Shown: positions 18,129 to 28,300, numbered from the stretch's first letter. The stretch: 64,000 nucleotides of DNA from Acidicapsa dinghuensis (GCF_025685685.1 NZ_JAGSYH010000004.1:248001-312000), one strand, 5' to 3'. Notes: generated by a model from the sequence alone, not told the origin. Numbers and translations are program-made.

Positions 18129-18686
18129 ATGAATCTTTATACAGCAGTTCTCTTTGTCCATGCGATCGCGGTCCTTGTCCTTACCGCTGCATTGACTCTG
18201 GAAGCTTGGATACTGCTCCAGCTTCGACGAGCTACGTATCCGGCCGATGTTCGGCCCTGGATCGGGACAATGCAGCCCGTAGCCATTGGAGCGATCAGTT
18301 CGTTAGTCATCATCTACGTTACAGGCGCCTACCTTACCGAAAGCCTGCATTCCTGGGCGTTTGCCTGGCCACGGGTCGCAGTGCTTGAGATTGCCCTCTT
18401 CGCACTCTGCGGCGCAATTACCGGCCAGCGCATGCGCGCAATTCGCAGAAACGCCGAACGCGAGCAGATGAATCCGTCAGAATGGAAAGCTATGAGGCGG
18501 TCAGCGTTTCTCAAAATCTCGCTGAGCATGAGAATCTGGATCGTCATAGGAACTATTCTGCTCACGGCAGCAAAGCCCGGCCTTCCAGAATCCCTCGTAA
18601 TTGCCGCCTCCACCCTGATTCTGGGCCTCTTATTCTCATTTGTTTCTTTCGGAGGCTGGTCGGCGGTGTCGAGGGCCCAAATCTAG
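18129..18686 (+). CDS. Integral membrane protein of unknown function
   Basis: The 185-residue protein has about five hydrophobic segments (about residues 6-28, 48-70, 80-97, 128-146, 152-175) with a charged cytoplasmic loop between the third and fourth (MRAIRRNAEREQ). I do not recognise the family. GGGAG precedes the ATG, and the gene follows the ABM protein on the same strand. Confidence 0.75.
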   Translation: MNLYTAVLFVHAIAVLVLTAALTLEAWILLQLRRATYPADVRPWIGTMQPVAIGAISSLVIIYVTGAYLTESLHSWAFAWPRVAVLEIALFALCGAITGQRMRAIRRNAEREQMNPSEWKAMRRSAFLKISLSMRIWIVIGTILLTAAKPGLPESLVIAASTLILGLLFSFVSFGGWSAVSRAQI

Positions 18687-18917
18687 TTCAGATGATTCCG
18701 GGGGCCAATGCAGAAATCAAAGGGGATTCCTGGCGGCTGCGGACTGAAGAGACAATGCCGCCAGCCGCATGCCGCCAACTTGCCAGCATAAATTGTGCGG
18801 ACTAGTAGATTCGGCTGTCAATACCTCATCACTTCACGACTTCGGGGTTCCCGCCATCTCGCCAGCGTAACTATCTCCGACGCCAATTGAACGTGCGGCT
18901 AAACAAAAGGTCCGCGG

Positions 18918-19455
18918 TCATGAACGCACCTCAAGAGCCCTCCCCCAATCGAACCAGACTTCAGAATTGAGAACGAAGTACACGCCGATTGCGCAAAGCA
19001 ACGCGATCGATGTGGCGGCCACAAGCGTGATCGGTGCTGACACGATGAGTTTCTGCATCCACCTGGACCTGTTCCTCGACTTTGATGGCGAGCCGGATCG
19101 TCAGCGCGCTCGTCCTGCCCAACGCGATCGTCAGGCTTCCGAAATGGTATGGCGCAAAACCATGCGCCATTGCGTCATGCACATAGACACCCCGACGAAG
19201 GCTGGAGATATTGAACTGCCCCAGTCCGTTCGATTGAGTGGTCATCTTCTTTCCGGCGGGGGAAGAGAGGACGATCGCAACGCCTTGTACCACCGCTCCG
19301 GATGGATCGACGACGACCCCTCTCAATTCACCGAGCGCGGGTTCGGTCGCCTGCGCCCACAGGAGCGACGCGGGAGATGCGCAGGAGAGCAGCAAAAGAA
19401 CGGCAACGGCCAGTGTACTTTGGCGAACTCTTTTCACGGACAGACATCCCTGCAC
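18918..19455 (-). pseudogene. Carboxypeptidase-regulatory domain protein, truncated and frameshifted
   Basis: From 19455 the protein has a signal peptide (about 10-35) and a carboxypeptidase-regulatory domain (GELRGVVVDPSGAVVQGVAI, then FNISSLRRGVYV and IKVEEQVQVDAE), the N-terminal part of Oar-like receptors. After about residue 136 the frame loses homology and stops at 18961. In the next frame a hydrophobic stretch (ITLVAATSIALLCAIGVYF) continues to a stop at 18918. The barrel is absent, so this is either a receptor remnant or a small membrane-anchored protein broken by a frameshift. Confidence 0.6.
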
Positions 19456-19958
19456 GCGAACCCCCGTAATCGGGAGGAGCCAACGTCAAGAATTCAAAGG
19501 TCGTGTGGGGCTGAGCAGAAGAGGGGTTTTCGGAATCTTCTCACCAGCGTTCTCAATGCGAACATGCGCATGTGTTCCTACTTCCAAATGACGAGTCCGC
19601 ATGCATCGGATTGTTGAAGACTAATACCGCCCAATGTGTCCTTGCTTAAGGAACCTTCCTCGCTGAGCCTTTCGAGCACCATATACTTCTCCCTGTTAAA
19701 GAGCGGATTGCTGTCAGAGGGGCTTGGATATTTAAGCGGGAAAAACCTCTGAGCGATGGTTGCAGGGAAAGATTGAACTGAAAGGATTTGCGGTTGCGAC
19801 GGCCTGCAACGAAGTTTGCAACATCGCTTTCTCCCCGGCTTGTCGCTAGACATGTTTCGTGATGGATGACGGACGTATCAGATCGTAAGCCATACGCAGT
19901 AGCAACCCGGGTTCGGCTGTTGCCTGTTATCTACAAAGACTTGTTACTCAAGATTGAC
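19456..19958. other. Non-coding stretch, no supported feature
   Basis: About 500 bp. A minus-strand open frame (19578-19853) has no RBS, no recognisable domain and odd composition. I see no hairpin or repeat worth naming. Confidence 0.35.
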
Positions 19959-20318
19959 TTAAAGATTCCAGTCATCAACCGGTTCATGCCACATCCAACC
20001 ACCGAAGAGATGTTCGAAGCCGCGTTCGACTCTTAAGACTAGAAGATATCCGAGAAACGCGACAACCGCGATCCACAACAGGATACAAAGACAACTCAGA
20101 ATGAACTCTGGCATCCTCATCGGCCCAACAAAGCGGAAGCCCATGTCAGTTCCACAAAGCGTGCAAATTCGTCTGCCATTGCGAACCGGAATCGCCGCTT
20201 GAGAAACCTCTGACCTGTGAGCGCAGTCGAGTGCCGGGTTGACATTCCGCTGACACGGCACGTCAGATGGCAATGCTGTATCGATCTTCTGGCTCTGCGT
20301 CCTGTTCATTATCCGCAT
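19959..20318 (-). CDS. Small membrane protein with CxxC motif
   Basis: I place the start at the ATG at 20318 because GGAGGAG lies just upstream, inside the end of the preceding gene (56-bp overlap in another frame). The 119-residue product has a polar N-terminal half with a C-T-L-C pair (ICTLCGTDMGF, about residue 60), one long membrane helix (ILSCLCILLWIAVVAFLGYLLVL, about 76-98) and a short acidic/aromatic tail. No family is recognised. The coupling suggests it is made together with the SANT-like regulator. Confidence 0.55.
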   Translation of the reverse strand: MRIMNRTQSQKIDTALPSDVPCQRNVNPALDCAHRSEVSQAAIPVRNGRRICTLCGTDMGFRFVGPMRMPEFILSCLCILLWIAVVAFLGYLLVLRVERGFEHLFGGWMWHEPVDDWNL

Positions 20319-21024
20319 CTTGCTCCTCCTCTCCGTCGTCGGTGCCCCCAAGATGGTGCTGCGACTGTTCGAATGCGGCTCGCTCTCGCTTGTCACGTCG
20401 TACAGTGAGGAGTTGCTCGCCGACCGTGTGTTTTGGAGAGTAGCAATACTGCACGTAAGCCTCGAAAAGAGACTGGTTCGAAAGTCCGCGCTTAAGCGCA
20501 TCCTGAAGGTGGTTCCTGTAAAGAAAAGCAAGCGCTTCGGGCGTTATGGTGTAACGATTTCTCTGGCCGCATTTTCTTACTGTGGCCGGCAGCCATCCCA
20601 GTTCAATCCAGGAGAGAACCTGCGAACGCCGAACTCGAATTGCACACGCGAGACCATCAACCGAGAAAAGATCGCAGCGGATCTCACGCAGGTTGTAACC
20701 CTCGCGCAGAAGTTTGCCGCGCACTGCTTTGGGAGTGCGATGAAGCTTTACCGCCATCTCTTCGAGTGAGAACTTGACGAGTCCTTCTCGCAGCATCTCG
20801 AACTCTTCCTCGCTCCATCGACGGTGATCAGTCCGTCCTTTGAGACCGTACTGAATAACAAACCGCCAGCATGCCTCCTTTGGTTGACCGGAGTGGCGCT
20901 GCAGACGTACGACAAGCTGTTCTAGCTTGTTTCCAGACATCACTTTGGCTTGCGCTACAATTGCCAAGGCCTCTCGATCGGAATAAAGGGATCTTGACGT
21001 CGATGAACTAGCGGTGTTGCCCAT
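20263..21024 (-). CDS. SANT/Myb-like DNA-binding protein
   Basis: The 253-residue protein has a SANT/Myb-like segment (RRWSEEEFEMLREGLVKF followed by EEMAVKLHRTPKAVRGKL, about residues 65-105). A second putative DNA-binding part resembles MerR/excisionase-like helix-turn-helices (GLACAIRVRRSQVLSWIELG, about 123-142). It ends in a strongly acidic tail (GEEEQDADNEQD). Such proteins occur in Acidobacteria, with unknown targets. GAGG precedes the start. Two GC-rich palindromes about 95-120 bp upstream are candidate operators. Confidence 0.7.
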   Translation of the reverse strand: MGNTASSSTSRSLYSDREALAIVAQAKVMSGNKLEQLVVRLQRHSGQPKEACWRFVIQYGLKGRTDHRRWSEEEFEMLREGLVKFSLEEMAVKLHRTPKAVRGKLLREGYNLREIRCDLFSVDGLACAIRVRRSQVLSWIELGWLPATVRKCGQRNRYTITPEALAFLYRNHLQDALKRGLSNQSLFEAYVQYCYSPKHTVGEQLLTVRRDKRERAAFEQSQHHLGGTDDGEEEQDADNEQDAEPEDRYSIAI

Positions 21025-21115
21025 AATGTGCCTCGTATCGATGCAACGAGCAGCAACGAAAATCGCATTGGGCCTAGCGTCCCTTGTTTACTCCGATGTG
21101 TCCAATACTTCCCAA

Positions 21116-21147
21116 TTATCGGCCGATAAACAGGAGCTATCGGCCGG
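21116..21147. promoter_or_regulatory. Tandem TATCGGCCGATA-type palindromes upstream of SANT-like gene
   Basis: TTATCGGCCGATAA at 21116-21129 is a perfect 14-bp palindrome; TATCGGCCGG at 21138-21147 is a near copy. Their centres are 21 bp apart, two helical turns. They lie upstream of the minus-strand gene starting at 21024. Confidence 0.5.
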
Positions 21148-21456
21148 ATTGAACTCGACCAGTTTGTTGCAATTACCTGGGATCTGATGCAGTCCCATCG
21201 TGAGAACCATTGGTCTTGGTTCGAAGATCTTCGGGCGCTTTGAGTCCCGGTTTCGCACCGAATGCGGGCAAGCGAAGCCCGCATCGTTTGCTGTGTCCTG
21301 TCAACAACCATTTGAGTCTCTCTCGGCGTAATTTTGGCCAAATCGAGTGCCGGAGGTTGCATCTGGGAGGAGTGTGCGGCAAGATTTGCACAGGAGAAGG
21401 CACGATGTTCTCCCCACGTCGACTCCCATCACTCTTGCTTATCCAAGAGGAGGGTC

Positions 21457-22458
21457 ATGTACGATTGGGCAGAATTCCGTCATTTTTTGTATCTGCAAAA
21501 GGTCCTGGAGAAGGGCGGATTTCGCATCGCCGCAGAAGAGCTGCACACCTCGCAGCCGAATCTCACCGTTCAGGCGAGACGGTTTCAGGATCATGCATCC
21601 GTGTGTCTCTTTCGCAAGTTGAAAAATGGACAGATTCGGCCCACGGAAACTGGCATTGCGTTCATTACCCTGGCCCGATTGGTACTTGAGGTTCGTGAGG
21701 AGGTCATCGACGCTCTGGTCGCCATCGAGCGGGGCGAAATTGGAATAGTGCGATTCGGCTCAACCCCGCTTGTCGATCAAGATCTATTCCGCAACTTCTG
21801 TGCGCTGCACAAGGAACTGCTCCCGCGAATCGCCGTCCGGCCCACCCATGGAGATGCGGTGCTATTGGCGAAAGAGATCCTTGACGGCACAGTCGACGCC
21901 GCCATGATTACCTTACCGTTCACCCATCCCGATTTTCATATCGTGGAACTGCGCGGAGACAAAATCGTAGTCTGCCTTCGCAGGGATCATCCGCTTGCGG
22001 CCAAACCGGTACTTCAGGTTTCCGACTTGCGGGGCAATCTAACTGTGATTTACCACCCTCAACGCCACCCTGACGCACATCTACGGTTGCTCGAATTACT
22101 GAGCGACGCGGGCGTGACGTTAGACGGATACTCTTGCGCATCCCATCCATCTGAGATGCAGACTCTAGTTAAAGAAGGACACGGCCTCGCCCTGATGCGC
22201 GAAGGAACCTCGCTGGAGGAAGGTTTGACAACGCGGTATCTCACTGGCGTGAATTGGACAGTAGATACAGCCATCATCTATCACAAGCAGCGCTACCCCA
22301 AAACGATTCCTGTCTTGGTCAAAAGGCTAAAGCGGATCCTCCGGAAAGGAAACCCTAAAAGCAACGGCTTAACAGTGCTTCGATCCGAACAAGGGGGAGT
22401 CAAGCATTCGTTGGCGGAACCTCGCATCCAAAGTCCTCCGAATAACCTATCTCGCTGA
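21457..22458 (+). CDS. LysR-type transcriptional regulator
   Basis: The start at the ATG 21457 is supported by GAGGAGG upstream and by the HTH beginning at once: FRHFLYLQKVLEKGGFRIAA, then SQPNLTVQARRFQ. The 333-residue product continues with the LysR effector domain of two alpha/beta lobes (GIVRFGSTPLVDQ, VDAAMITLPF, VVCLRRDHPLA, VKEGHGLALM). The C-terminal about 40 residues are extra and basic. No divergent target gene is adjacent, so its regulon is unknown. It lies next to the XRE/lasso block but on the other side of an XRE gene. Confidence 0.9.
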   Translation: MYDWAEFRHFLYLQKVLEKGGFRIAAEELHTSQPNLTVQARRFQDHASVCLFRKLKNGQIRPTETGIAFITLARLVLEVREEVIDALVAIERGEIGIVRFGSTPLVDQDLFRNFCALHKELLPRIAVRPTHGDAVLLAKEILDGTVDAAMITLPFTHPDFHIVELRGDKIVVCLRRDHPLAAKPVLQVSDLRGNLTVIYHPQRHPDAHLRLLELLSDAGVTLDGYSCASHPSEMQTLVKEGHGLALMREGTSLEEGLTTRYLTGVNWTVDTAIIYHKQRYPKTIPVLVKRLKRILRKGNPKSNGLTVLRSEQGGVKHSLAEPRIQSPPNNLSR

Positions 22459-22518
22459 TCGACACCAGCACGGTCACTAAACTGTACGGCAATCGGTGTT
22501 CCTGAGCAGGCTTTAGTA

Positions 22519-22824
22519 TCATCGCTTCAAAGAGCGTCTTTGCCCTGGAAGTGGCGTTGTGCTTTCGCGCTTCTTGGACATTGAAAGTGCTTCGGCCTCG
22601 CGAATCAGGGCGCTCACGGGAATATCAAACAACGTAGCCATATCATTCATGGTTCGCAACGTGGCACTCTTTGTTCCGCGTTCGACATCACCGACATAGC
22701 GCAGGCTGTACCCAGTCGCCACGGCAAGATCCATCTGCGATAGACCGAGTCTATCCCGATGATGGACTATGATTCGACCGCACGCTTCTTCAAGCGTTCT
22801 CGGTTTCTTGCCGCCGTTAGCCAC
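22519..22824 (-). CDS. XRE family regulator (small HTH protein 1)
   Basis: The 101-residue protein is mostly one helix-turn-helix: ACGRIIVHHRDRLGLSQMDL, then TGYSLRYVGDVERGTKSATL and MNDMATLFDIPVSAL, with a basic tail. The start is the GTG at 22824, because an in-frame stop lies just before it. It follows a second, related XRE gene on the same strand, with a perfect 48-bp palindrome between them. Regulation of itself and of the neighbouring sigma gene is inferred from operator-like repeats. Confidence 0.85.
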   Translation of the reverse strand: MANGGKKPRTLEEACGRIIVHHRDRLGLSQMDLAVATGYSLRYVGDVERGTKSATLRTMNDMATLFDIPVSALIREAEALSMSKKRESTTPLPGQRRSLKR

Positions 22825-22841
22825 AAGCTAATCTTGTCTAA

Positions 22842-22889
22842 CTCCTGCGACGCTATAAGGCACTATAGTGCCTTATAGCGTCGCAGGAG
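22842..22889. promoter_or_regulatory. Perfect 48-bp inverted repeat centred on GGCACTATAGTGCC
   Basis: Every base from 22842 to 22865 pairs with 22866-22889, with no loop, so this is a 48-bp true palindrome. Its core GGCACTATAGTGCC recurs twice upstream of the second XRE gene. It sits in the gap between the two XRE genes, 17 bp upstream of the first one's start. It could be an operator, a cruciform-forming site, or a read-through terminator for the upstream gene. Confidence 0.8.
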
Positions 22890-22897
22890 GATCTGAG

Positions 22898-23158
22898 CTA
22901 CAACAGATTGTCTCGAAGTCGCTTTGCTCGAATAATCACTTCTTCTACAGGCAATTCAAAGAACAACGAGAGGGCATCAAGCGATCTAATTGTCATGCTC
23001 TGCTTGCCATATTCCATTGTTCGGATAGTACGCACTCCAAAGTTTGTCGCTGCCGCTACCTCGACCTGCTTTAGCCCTCGATCTAATCGCTCTTTGCGCA
23101 GTATTCGGCCGATCGCTTGTTCGAGCGTGAGTCCTTCCGGCGCTCCGCGATGGGCCAT
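22898..23158 (-). CDS. XRE family regulator (small HTH protein 2)
   Basis: The 86-residue protein is a single helix-turn-helix: AIGRILRKERLDRGLKQVEV, then TNFGVRTIRTMEYGKQSMTI and LDALSLFFELPVEEVI, with the same register as its downstream partner. GAGG precedes the ATG. Two palindromes with the same core lie 35-75 bp upstream, between it and the divergent ECF sigma gene, so it can plausibly control both. Confidence 0.85.
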   Translation of the reverse strand: MAHRGAPEGLTLEQAIGRILRKERLDRGLKQVEVAAATNFGVRTIRTMEYGKQSMTIRSLDALSLFFELPVEEVIIRAKRLRDNLL

Positions 23159-23192
23159 TCCTCATATTGGAACTTGACGGTCGATTCGTAGA

Positions 23193-23233
23193 GGCACTAT
23201 AGTGCCGACATGGACAAGCACTATAGTGCTTGT
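23193..23233. promoter_or_regulatory. Two GCACTATAGTGC operators between XRE gene and ECF sigma gene
   Basis: GGCACTATAGTGCC at 23193-23206 and ACAAGCACTATAGTGCTTGT at 23214-23233 are perfect palindromes with centres 24 bp apart. They share the 12-bp core with the 48-bp palindrome at 22842-22889. They lie in the divergent intergenic region upstream of the XRE gene (start 23158) and of the sigma factor gene (start 23322). Confidence 0.75.
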
Positions 23234-23321
23234 TTAATACGTTCACTGATTCCCTATTCTGATTTGTTGAACACCCCGCTCAAACAACCTTCTGCATGCT
23301 TGATGACGTACCGAGGCCTGC

Positions 23322-24002
23322 GTGACATCCGATAGTGCAGCATTGCTCCCAGGTGCACTAACTCGCCTAGTGGACGGCGAGGTCACTGACTCCTGTTCGA
23401 ACTTGGAGATTAGCCATGGTGAGCCAAAACGCTCTGTCGTTGCACCACACCAGATCCGATCCGACGACGCGCTGCTTGCCGAGGTTCAATCTGGGTCGAA
23501 GGAAGCGCTAGGATTGTTATTTCGCCGTTATCGCCCTCCCGTGGTGCATATAGCTCGGCGCATCTTAAGAGATGCATCCGAAGCAGAAGACCTGTGTCAG
23601 GAGGTCTTCGTATACTTGTTCGAAAAGGCAAAACTCTTCGATCCGAGCAAAGGCAGCGCCTCCACCTGGATCATCCAGATCGCCTACCACCGGGCGATGA
23701 ACCGCAGGGCATACCTGGCGCATCGGCAGCACTACACCGCTCAGGAGTTTGATGAACAACGGTTCGGCCCGAGTCCGCGGTCATCGATCGACGAGCTGAC
23801 TGCCCGGAATCTTCTGAACCGCCTCCGCGGACAACTCACTCAGGACCAAAGGCAAACTCTCGAACTTCATTTCTTTGAAGGCTATAGCCTCAAAGAAATC
23901 GCCGAAAGGACGCACCAAAAGCTCGGTAATGTCCGGCATCACTTCTATCGGGGCCTGGAGCGGCTTCGCTCCAACCTTTTCCCCCCAAACACATCTGAGT
24001 GA
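23322..24002 (+). CDS. ECF-type RNA polymerase sigma factor (lasso locus)
   Basis: The 226-residue protein has a variable N-terminal extension (about 45 residues), then region 2 (LLFRRYRPPVVHIARRILRD, then EDLCQEVFVYLFEK and STWIIQIAYHRAMNRR) and region 4 (LTQDQRQTLELHFFEGYSLK, then EIAERTHQKLGNVRHHFYRG). The start is a GTG at 23322. The stop overlaps the next gene's GTG by 4 bp, coupling it to a zinc-finger anti-sigma factor, and a TonB receptor and lasso isopeptidase follow. It is the likely inducer of the uptake side of the locus. Confidence 0.92.
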   Translation: MTSDSAALLPGALTRLVDGEVTDSCSNLEISHGEPKRSVVAPHQIRSDDALLAEVQSGSKEALGLLFRRYRPPVVHIARRILRDASEAEDLCQEVFVYLFEKAKLFDPSKGSASTWIIQIAYHRAMNRRAYLAHRQHYTAQEFDEQRFGPSPRSSIDELTARNLLNRLRGQLTQDQRQTLELHFFEGYSLKEIAERTHQKLGNVRHHFYRGLERLRSNLFPPNTSE

Positions 24003-25300
24003 GAGAATTGGTACGAAAACAGCTCGCGAGCACAGCTGCCTCTGTGAATCCTCAACTCCATGACGAATTTGTAGCTCTCCGTGCCCTTTACTACTCGGGC
24101 GAGATCTCCGATGAGGAGTGGGCTCTGCTGCAAATCCACATGTCCTACTGCGACTCGTGCCGAAAGACCTTCCTCGAATATCAGAAGATTCATGCCGATG
24201 TCATTCCGGCAATGGCCGCAGTGGTAGCGTGGGATTCGACAGAGGCTCCCGCAGAATCCGCCGCCTCGCTAGACGCTGCCGAACAGCGGCTGATGCGCCG
24301 GCTTGATTCTGCCTCTACCCAAGAGACGCGTCCGGAACCGCGACGATTCGTCGGGCGGTCTTCGCGCTTGCTGATCGCCGTCTGCGCCCTCGCGATAGCC
24401 GGCCTGACCGGCATATTTTTCATTCGCGCGCGAAATCATTCGATAGCACAAGGCTCCGGGGCGCCTCCTCCGCGCTACCAGCCGGCCCAGTCGGTATCGA
24501 CGACTCCCGATAGCGCAGCCCAGCAAGATCTCGAGCGCACTCAGGCAGAGACGGCAAAGCTCCGGCAACAGCTGGACGCCTCGGCGAATCGCGTCAGGCA
24601 GGCCAATCGGGCGCTCGACCGCGTTGAGCAACAGTTGGACTCCGAACAAACCGCGCGCGGACAACTGAACCAAGAGAAAGAGCAATTGAAGCAGCAACTC
24701 CTCGCGATGCAGGCTGAGATGGAGTCCATGCGGACGAGAGCGGTCTCTACCGGAACAGAGGCGACCGAACAGGCAAATCGCATCGCGTTACTGGGCTCGC
24801 AGGTCCACGAACTCAGGGCTTCCCTCGATGAGAAGGATGTGGCTCTCAACGAAAAGGACCGAATGCTGGCCCTCGACAAGGACTTTCTGGCTCACGATCG
24901 AGATATCCGCGATCTGATCGGAGCCCGGAATCTCTACATCGCCGACATCTTCGATACAACGGAGAGCGGGAAAACCGCAAAGCAGTTCGGACGCATCTTC
25001 TATACCAAGGATCGCTCGCTCGTATTCTACGGATTCGACCTCGACAGTCAGGCAGGTCGTAAGCAGAACGTGTCCTACCAGGTCTGGGGCAGTGGCAGCG
25101 ACCGGCCTGCCCCCGTAAGCCTTGGTTTGTTCTATCAAGACGATACGCACAAACGGTGGGTGTTACGTTGCAACGATGCGAAATCGCTTGCGAGATTAGA
25201 TATGGTTTTCGTTACCGTAGAGCCGCCCGGCGGGAGCAATCGGCCCACGGGCAAACCGCTACTGCGGGCATATTTACAGATTCAACCGAATCACCCTTGA
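23999..25300 (+). CDS. Anti-sigma factor: zinc-finger, one TM, periplasmic coiled coil and RskA-like C-terminus
   Basis: The 433-residue protein shows the zf-HC2 anti-sigma motif H47-x3-C51-x2-C54 in its cytoplasmic part and a single membrane helix at about 123-142. A periplasmic coiled coil follows (about 170-300, heptads rich in Q, E, L and R), then a C-terminal domain (SLGLFYQDDTHKRWVLRCND, then FVTVEPPGGSNRPTGKPLL) like the anti-sigma-K C-terminal domain. The GTG start overlaps the sigma stop (GTGA). It should hold the sigma factor at the membrane and release it on an envelope signal. The coiled coil is a plausible signal-relay segment. Confidence 0.88.
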   Translation: MRELVRKQLASTAASVNPQLHDEFVALRALYYSGEISDEEWALLQIHMSYCDSCRKTFLEYQKIHADVIPAMAAVVAWDSTEAPAESAASLDAAEQRLMRRLDSASTQETRPEPRRFVGRSSRLLIAVCALAIAGLTGIFFIRARNHSIAQGSGAPPPRYQPAQSVSTTPDSAAQQDLERTQAETAKLRQQLDASANRVRQANRALDRVEQQLDSEQTARGQLNQEKEQLKQQLLAMQAEMESMRTRAVSTGTEATEQANRIALLGSQVHELRASLDEKDVALNEKDRMLALDKDFLAHDRDIRDLIGARNLYIADIFDTTESGKTAKQFGRIFYTKDRSLVFYGFDLDSQAGRKQNVSYQVWGSGSDRPAPVSLGLFYQDDTHKRWVLRCNDAKSLARLDMVFVTVEPPGGSNRPTGKPLLRAYLQIQPNHP

Positions 25301-25388
25301 TCGGTTTCAAATTTCTTTTGGTACACATTGGGACCACCGGCGGTAGACAGAGTGGACACAATTCACTCTCAAGCTTTCGGAGCGCCGC

Positions 25389-28300
25389 ATGAAGTATGGA
25401 TTCATTCTCCTATTCTTGTTTTTAAGTTTTTCCATTGCCATTGCTCAATCCACCAACGCCACGATCAGTGGTGGCGTGACGGACCCCTCTGGCAAATTCA
25501 TCCAGGGTGCGGACGTTGAGATTGCAAACGATGCGACAGGGGTCGTTTATTCGTCCAGGACAAATGGTTCGGGAATGTACGTTGTTCCCATCCTGCCGCC
25601 CGGACACTATCATGTGCAGATTTCGAAGCCAGGGTTCAGAACCATCATCAAGGCGGATATCGTTCTGAATGTTCAAAGCGCGTTGGCGCTGAATTTTGTG
25701 TTGCCGGTCGGCAGTACCTCGGAAAGTGTGACGGTTGACGCCGATTCTTCGTTGATCAACACTACGGATGCTTCCGTCAGTACGGTTGTCGATCAGAAGT
25801 TCGTCAAGAATATTCCTCTCAATGGCCGAAGCTTCCAGGACTTGATTTCTTTGACTCCTGGAGTTGTCACTCAGAGCCCACAGCAGGGCGGAAGCGTTCA
25901 GGCTCAGGGCGACTTCAGCGTCAATGGACAGCGTACCGAGTCGAATTACTACATGATCGACGGCTTATCCGCCAACACCGGGGCAGGCAGTGCCAATGGA
26001 ACCGGTGGATTCGGACAGACAGGATCGATCGCCGCATCGAGTGCGTTGGGAACAACGCAGAATCTGATCTCGGTCGATGCCCTTCAGGAATTTCGGGTTT
26101 CCAGTTCAAGCTACTCTGCCGAATATGGAAGAATGCCGGGTGGGCAGTTCTCATTCTCCTCGCGGTCCGGGACGAATACCCTGCACGGAACAATATTCGA
26201 CTACCTCCGCAATGATTTCTTCGACGCCAACGACTGGTTCAATGACTATTACGGAATCCGCGAACCAGCGCTTCGTCAAAACGACTTCGGAGGTACAGTG
26301 GGTGGTCCGATTCTTCTTCCACGTCTCTACGACGGCCGATCAAAGAGCTTCTTTTTTGTCTCGTATGAGGGGCTGCGACTGGTTCAGCCGACGAACGCTT
26401 CAGCGCAGTATGTGCCTTCGCTGTCCCTGCGCCAGGACCCGGCTTTGAATGCTGCCATGCGATCCCTTCTCAACGCCTTTCCTCTGCCGACGGGAAATGA
26501 GATCGAACTCGCGGGAAATCTCAGTGGTCTTGCTTCCTTTGTGGAGGCGTACTCATTGCCATCGAGCATCGATGCGACGAGTGTACGATTCGACCGTGTC
26601 ATCTCCGACAAGGCCACCGCGTTCTTTCGCTATAGCTACTCGCCAACCAGCATCTCGAGCAGAAATCTGTCTTCCCCTGGGCAGACGCAACAGAACAGCG
26701 AGACATTCACCGCCGGATTGGACAACTCTTTCAGCACAAGAATCAGCAATGACTTCCGGATCGGTTTCGCCGCGAGCCGGGCGGTTGCGCTCTTTGGACT
26801 CGATTCCTTCGGAGGAGCTGTTCCTGTTGACTTGCAGACCGAAGTGGGTGCGCCAGGAGTCTACGACACCTACAGCTATTTCCCGTACATCAGCATCAGC
26901 GGAGTGGGAAGTGCATTCATCGAATCGTACAAGGGCGGAAACAGCCTTCGACAATGGAACGTCACCGATGCGGTTGCGATATCCCTGGGCCGGCATCAAC
27001 TACGCCTGGGCTTGGACGAACGTCACCTCACCAGCCCACTCGGCCCTGCAGCGATCTCGGTCTATCCCTATTTCTTCAGTCCCAATGATTTAGCAGCGAG
27101 TCAGACTTCCTATCTGTTTCTCCGCAAAACCGATCCTGCGAGGCCGACGTTCAATGAGTTCTCCGCTTTCATCCAGGACGAATGGCAGATCAGACCCGAG
27201 ATCACCGTGTCCACAGGCGTACGGTGGGACATAAACCCTGCGCCGGGCGCAGCGGATGGGCACCCTCCGTACACTGTCCTAGGCAACGTCTTTGATCCGG
27301 CTTCTCTTACGTTGGCGCCTCGAGGAACGCGTTTATGGAACACATCGTGGTACAACTTCGCGCCTCGGCTCGGTGTGGCCTGGAAAGCACGGAGTGCTCC
27401 CGGATGGGAATCGGTCGTTCGTACTGGCGGAGGAGTGTTCTTTGATACCGGAAATCAAGTCGGCGCCTATGGCTTTTCGGGACTTGGATTTTTGGCATCG
27501 AATACTCCTGCCAATTCGACAATGCCGTTTGCTGCCTCAGACTATGACTTCACGACAGCTGTGAGCGCGCCCTATACGGATAGCTTCGTCTATGCGTATC
27601 CGCGGCATATGCAGCTGCCGTACTCTCTGCAGTGGAACCTTAGCCTTGATCAGGCCCTCGGCAGATCACAGGCACTCACCATTTCTTACCTTGGCTCGGA
27701 TGGCCGCCGTTTATTGCAAGAGCAATATCGTTCCGTAAACTCGTTCAACCCGCTATTCGGAATCATCTACTACTACCCGGAAGGCGTCACCTCCAATTAT
27801 CAAGCGCTTCAGGTTAAGTTCCAACGGAATGTCGTGGCAGGGCTTCAGGTGCTCGGCTCTTACACCTGGTCCCATGCTCTGGACTTCGGTTCGACGACCA
27901 CTTCTTTGCCACTCACCTATGGCAATGCCGATTTCGACGTGCGCCACAACCTCCAGGCGGCGCTCAGTTGGGACATTCCGCGCACGAATCAAGGATCGGC
28001 ACTGAAATGGTTCACAAACGGCTGGGGAGTCGACGGACGCCTCAATGTCAGGTCGGCATTTCCCATCACGTTGACCGGAAACGTCATCGTCGATCCGACC
28101 GGTTCCTATTCCTACGGCTCGGTGAATTACGACTCTTCGAAACCTGCCTATCTCTATGGCTCGCAATATCCCGGCGGCCGCATCCTGAATGGCGGTCCCA
28201 ACGTAGCGGAAACAACGGCTGCATTCAGTCTGCCAACCGGTACGGATACGGGCAATGCGCCGCGTAACTTTGTCCGCGGGTTTGGAGCACATCAGATCAA

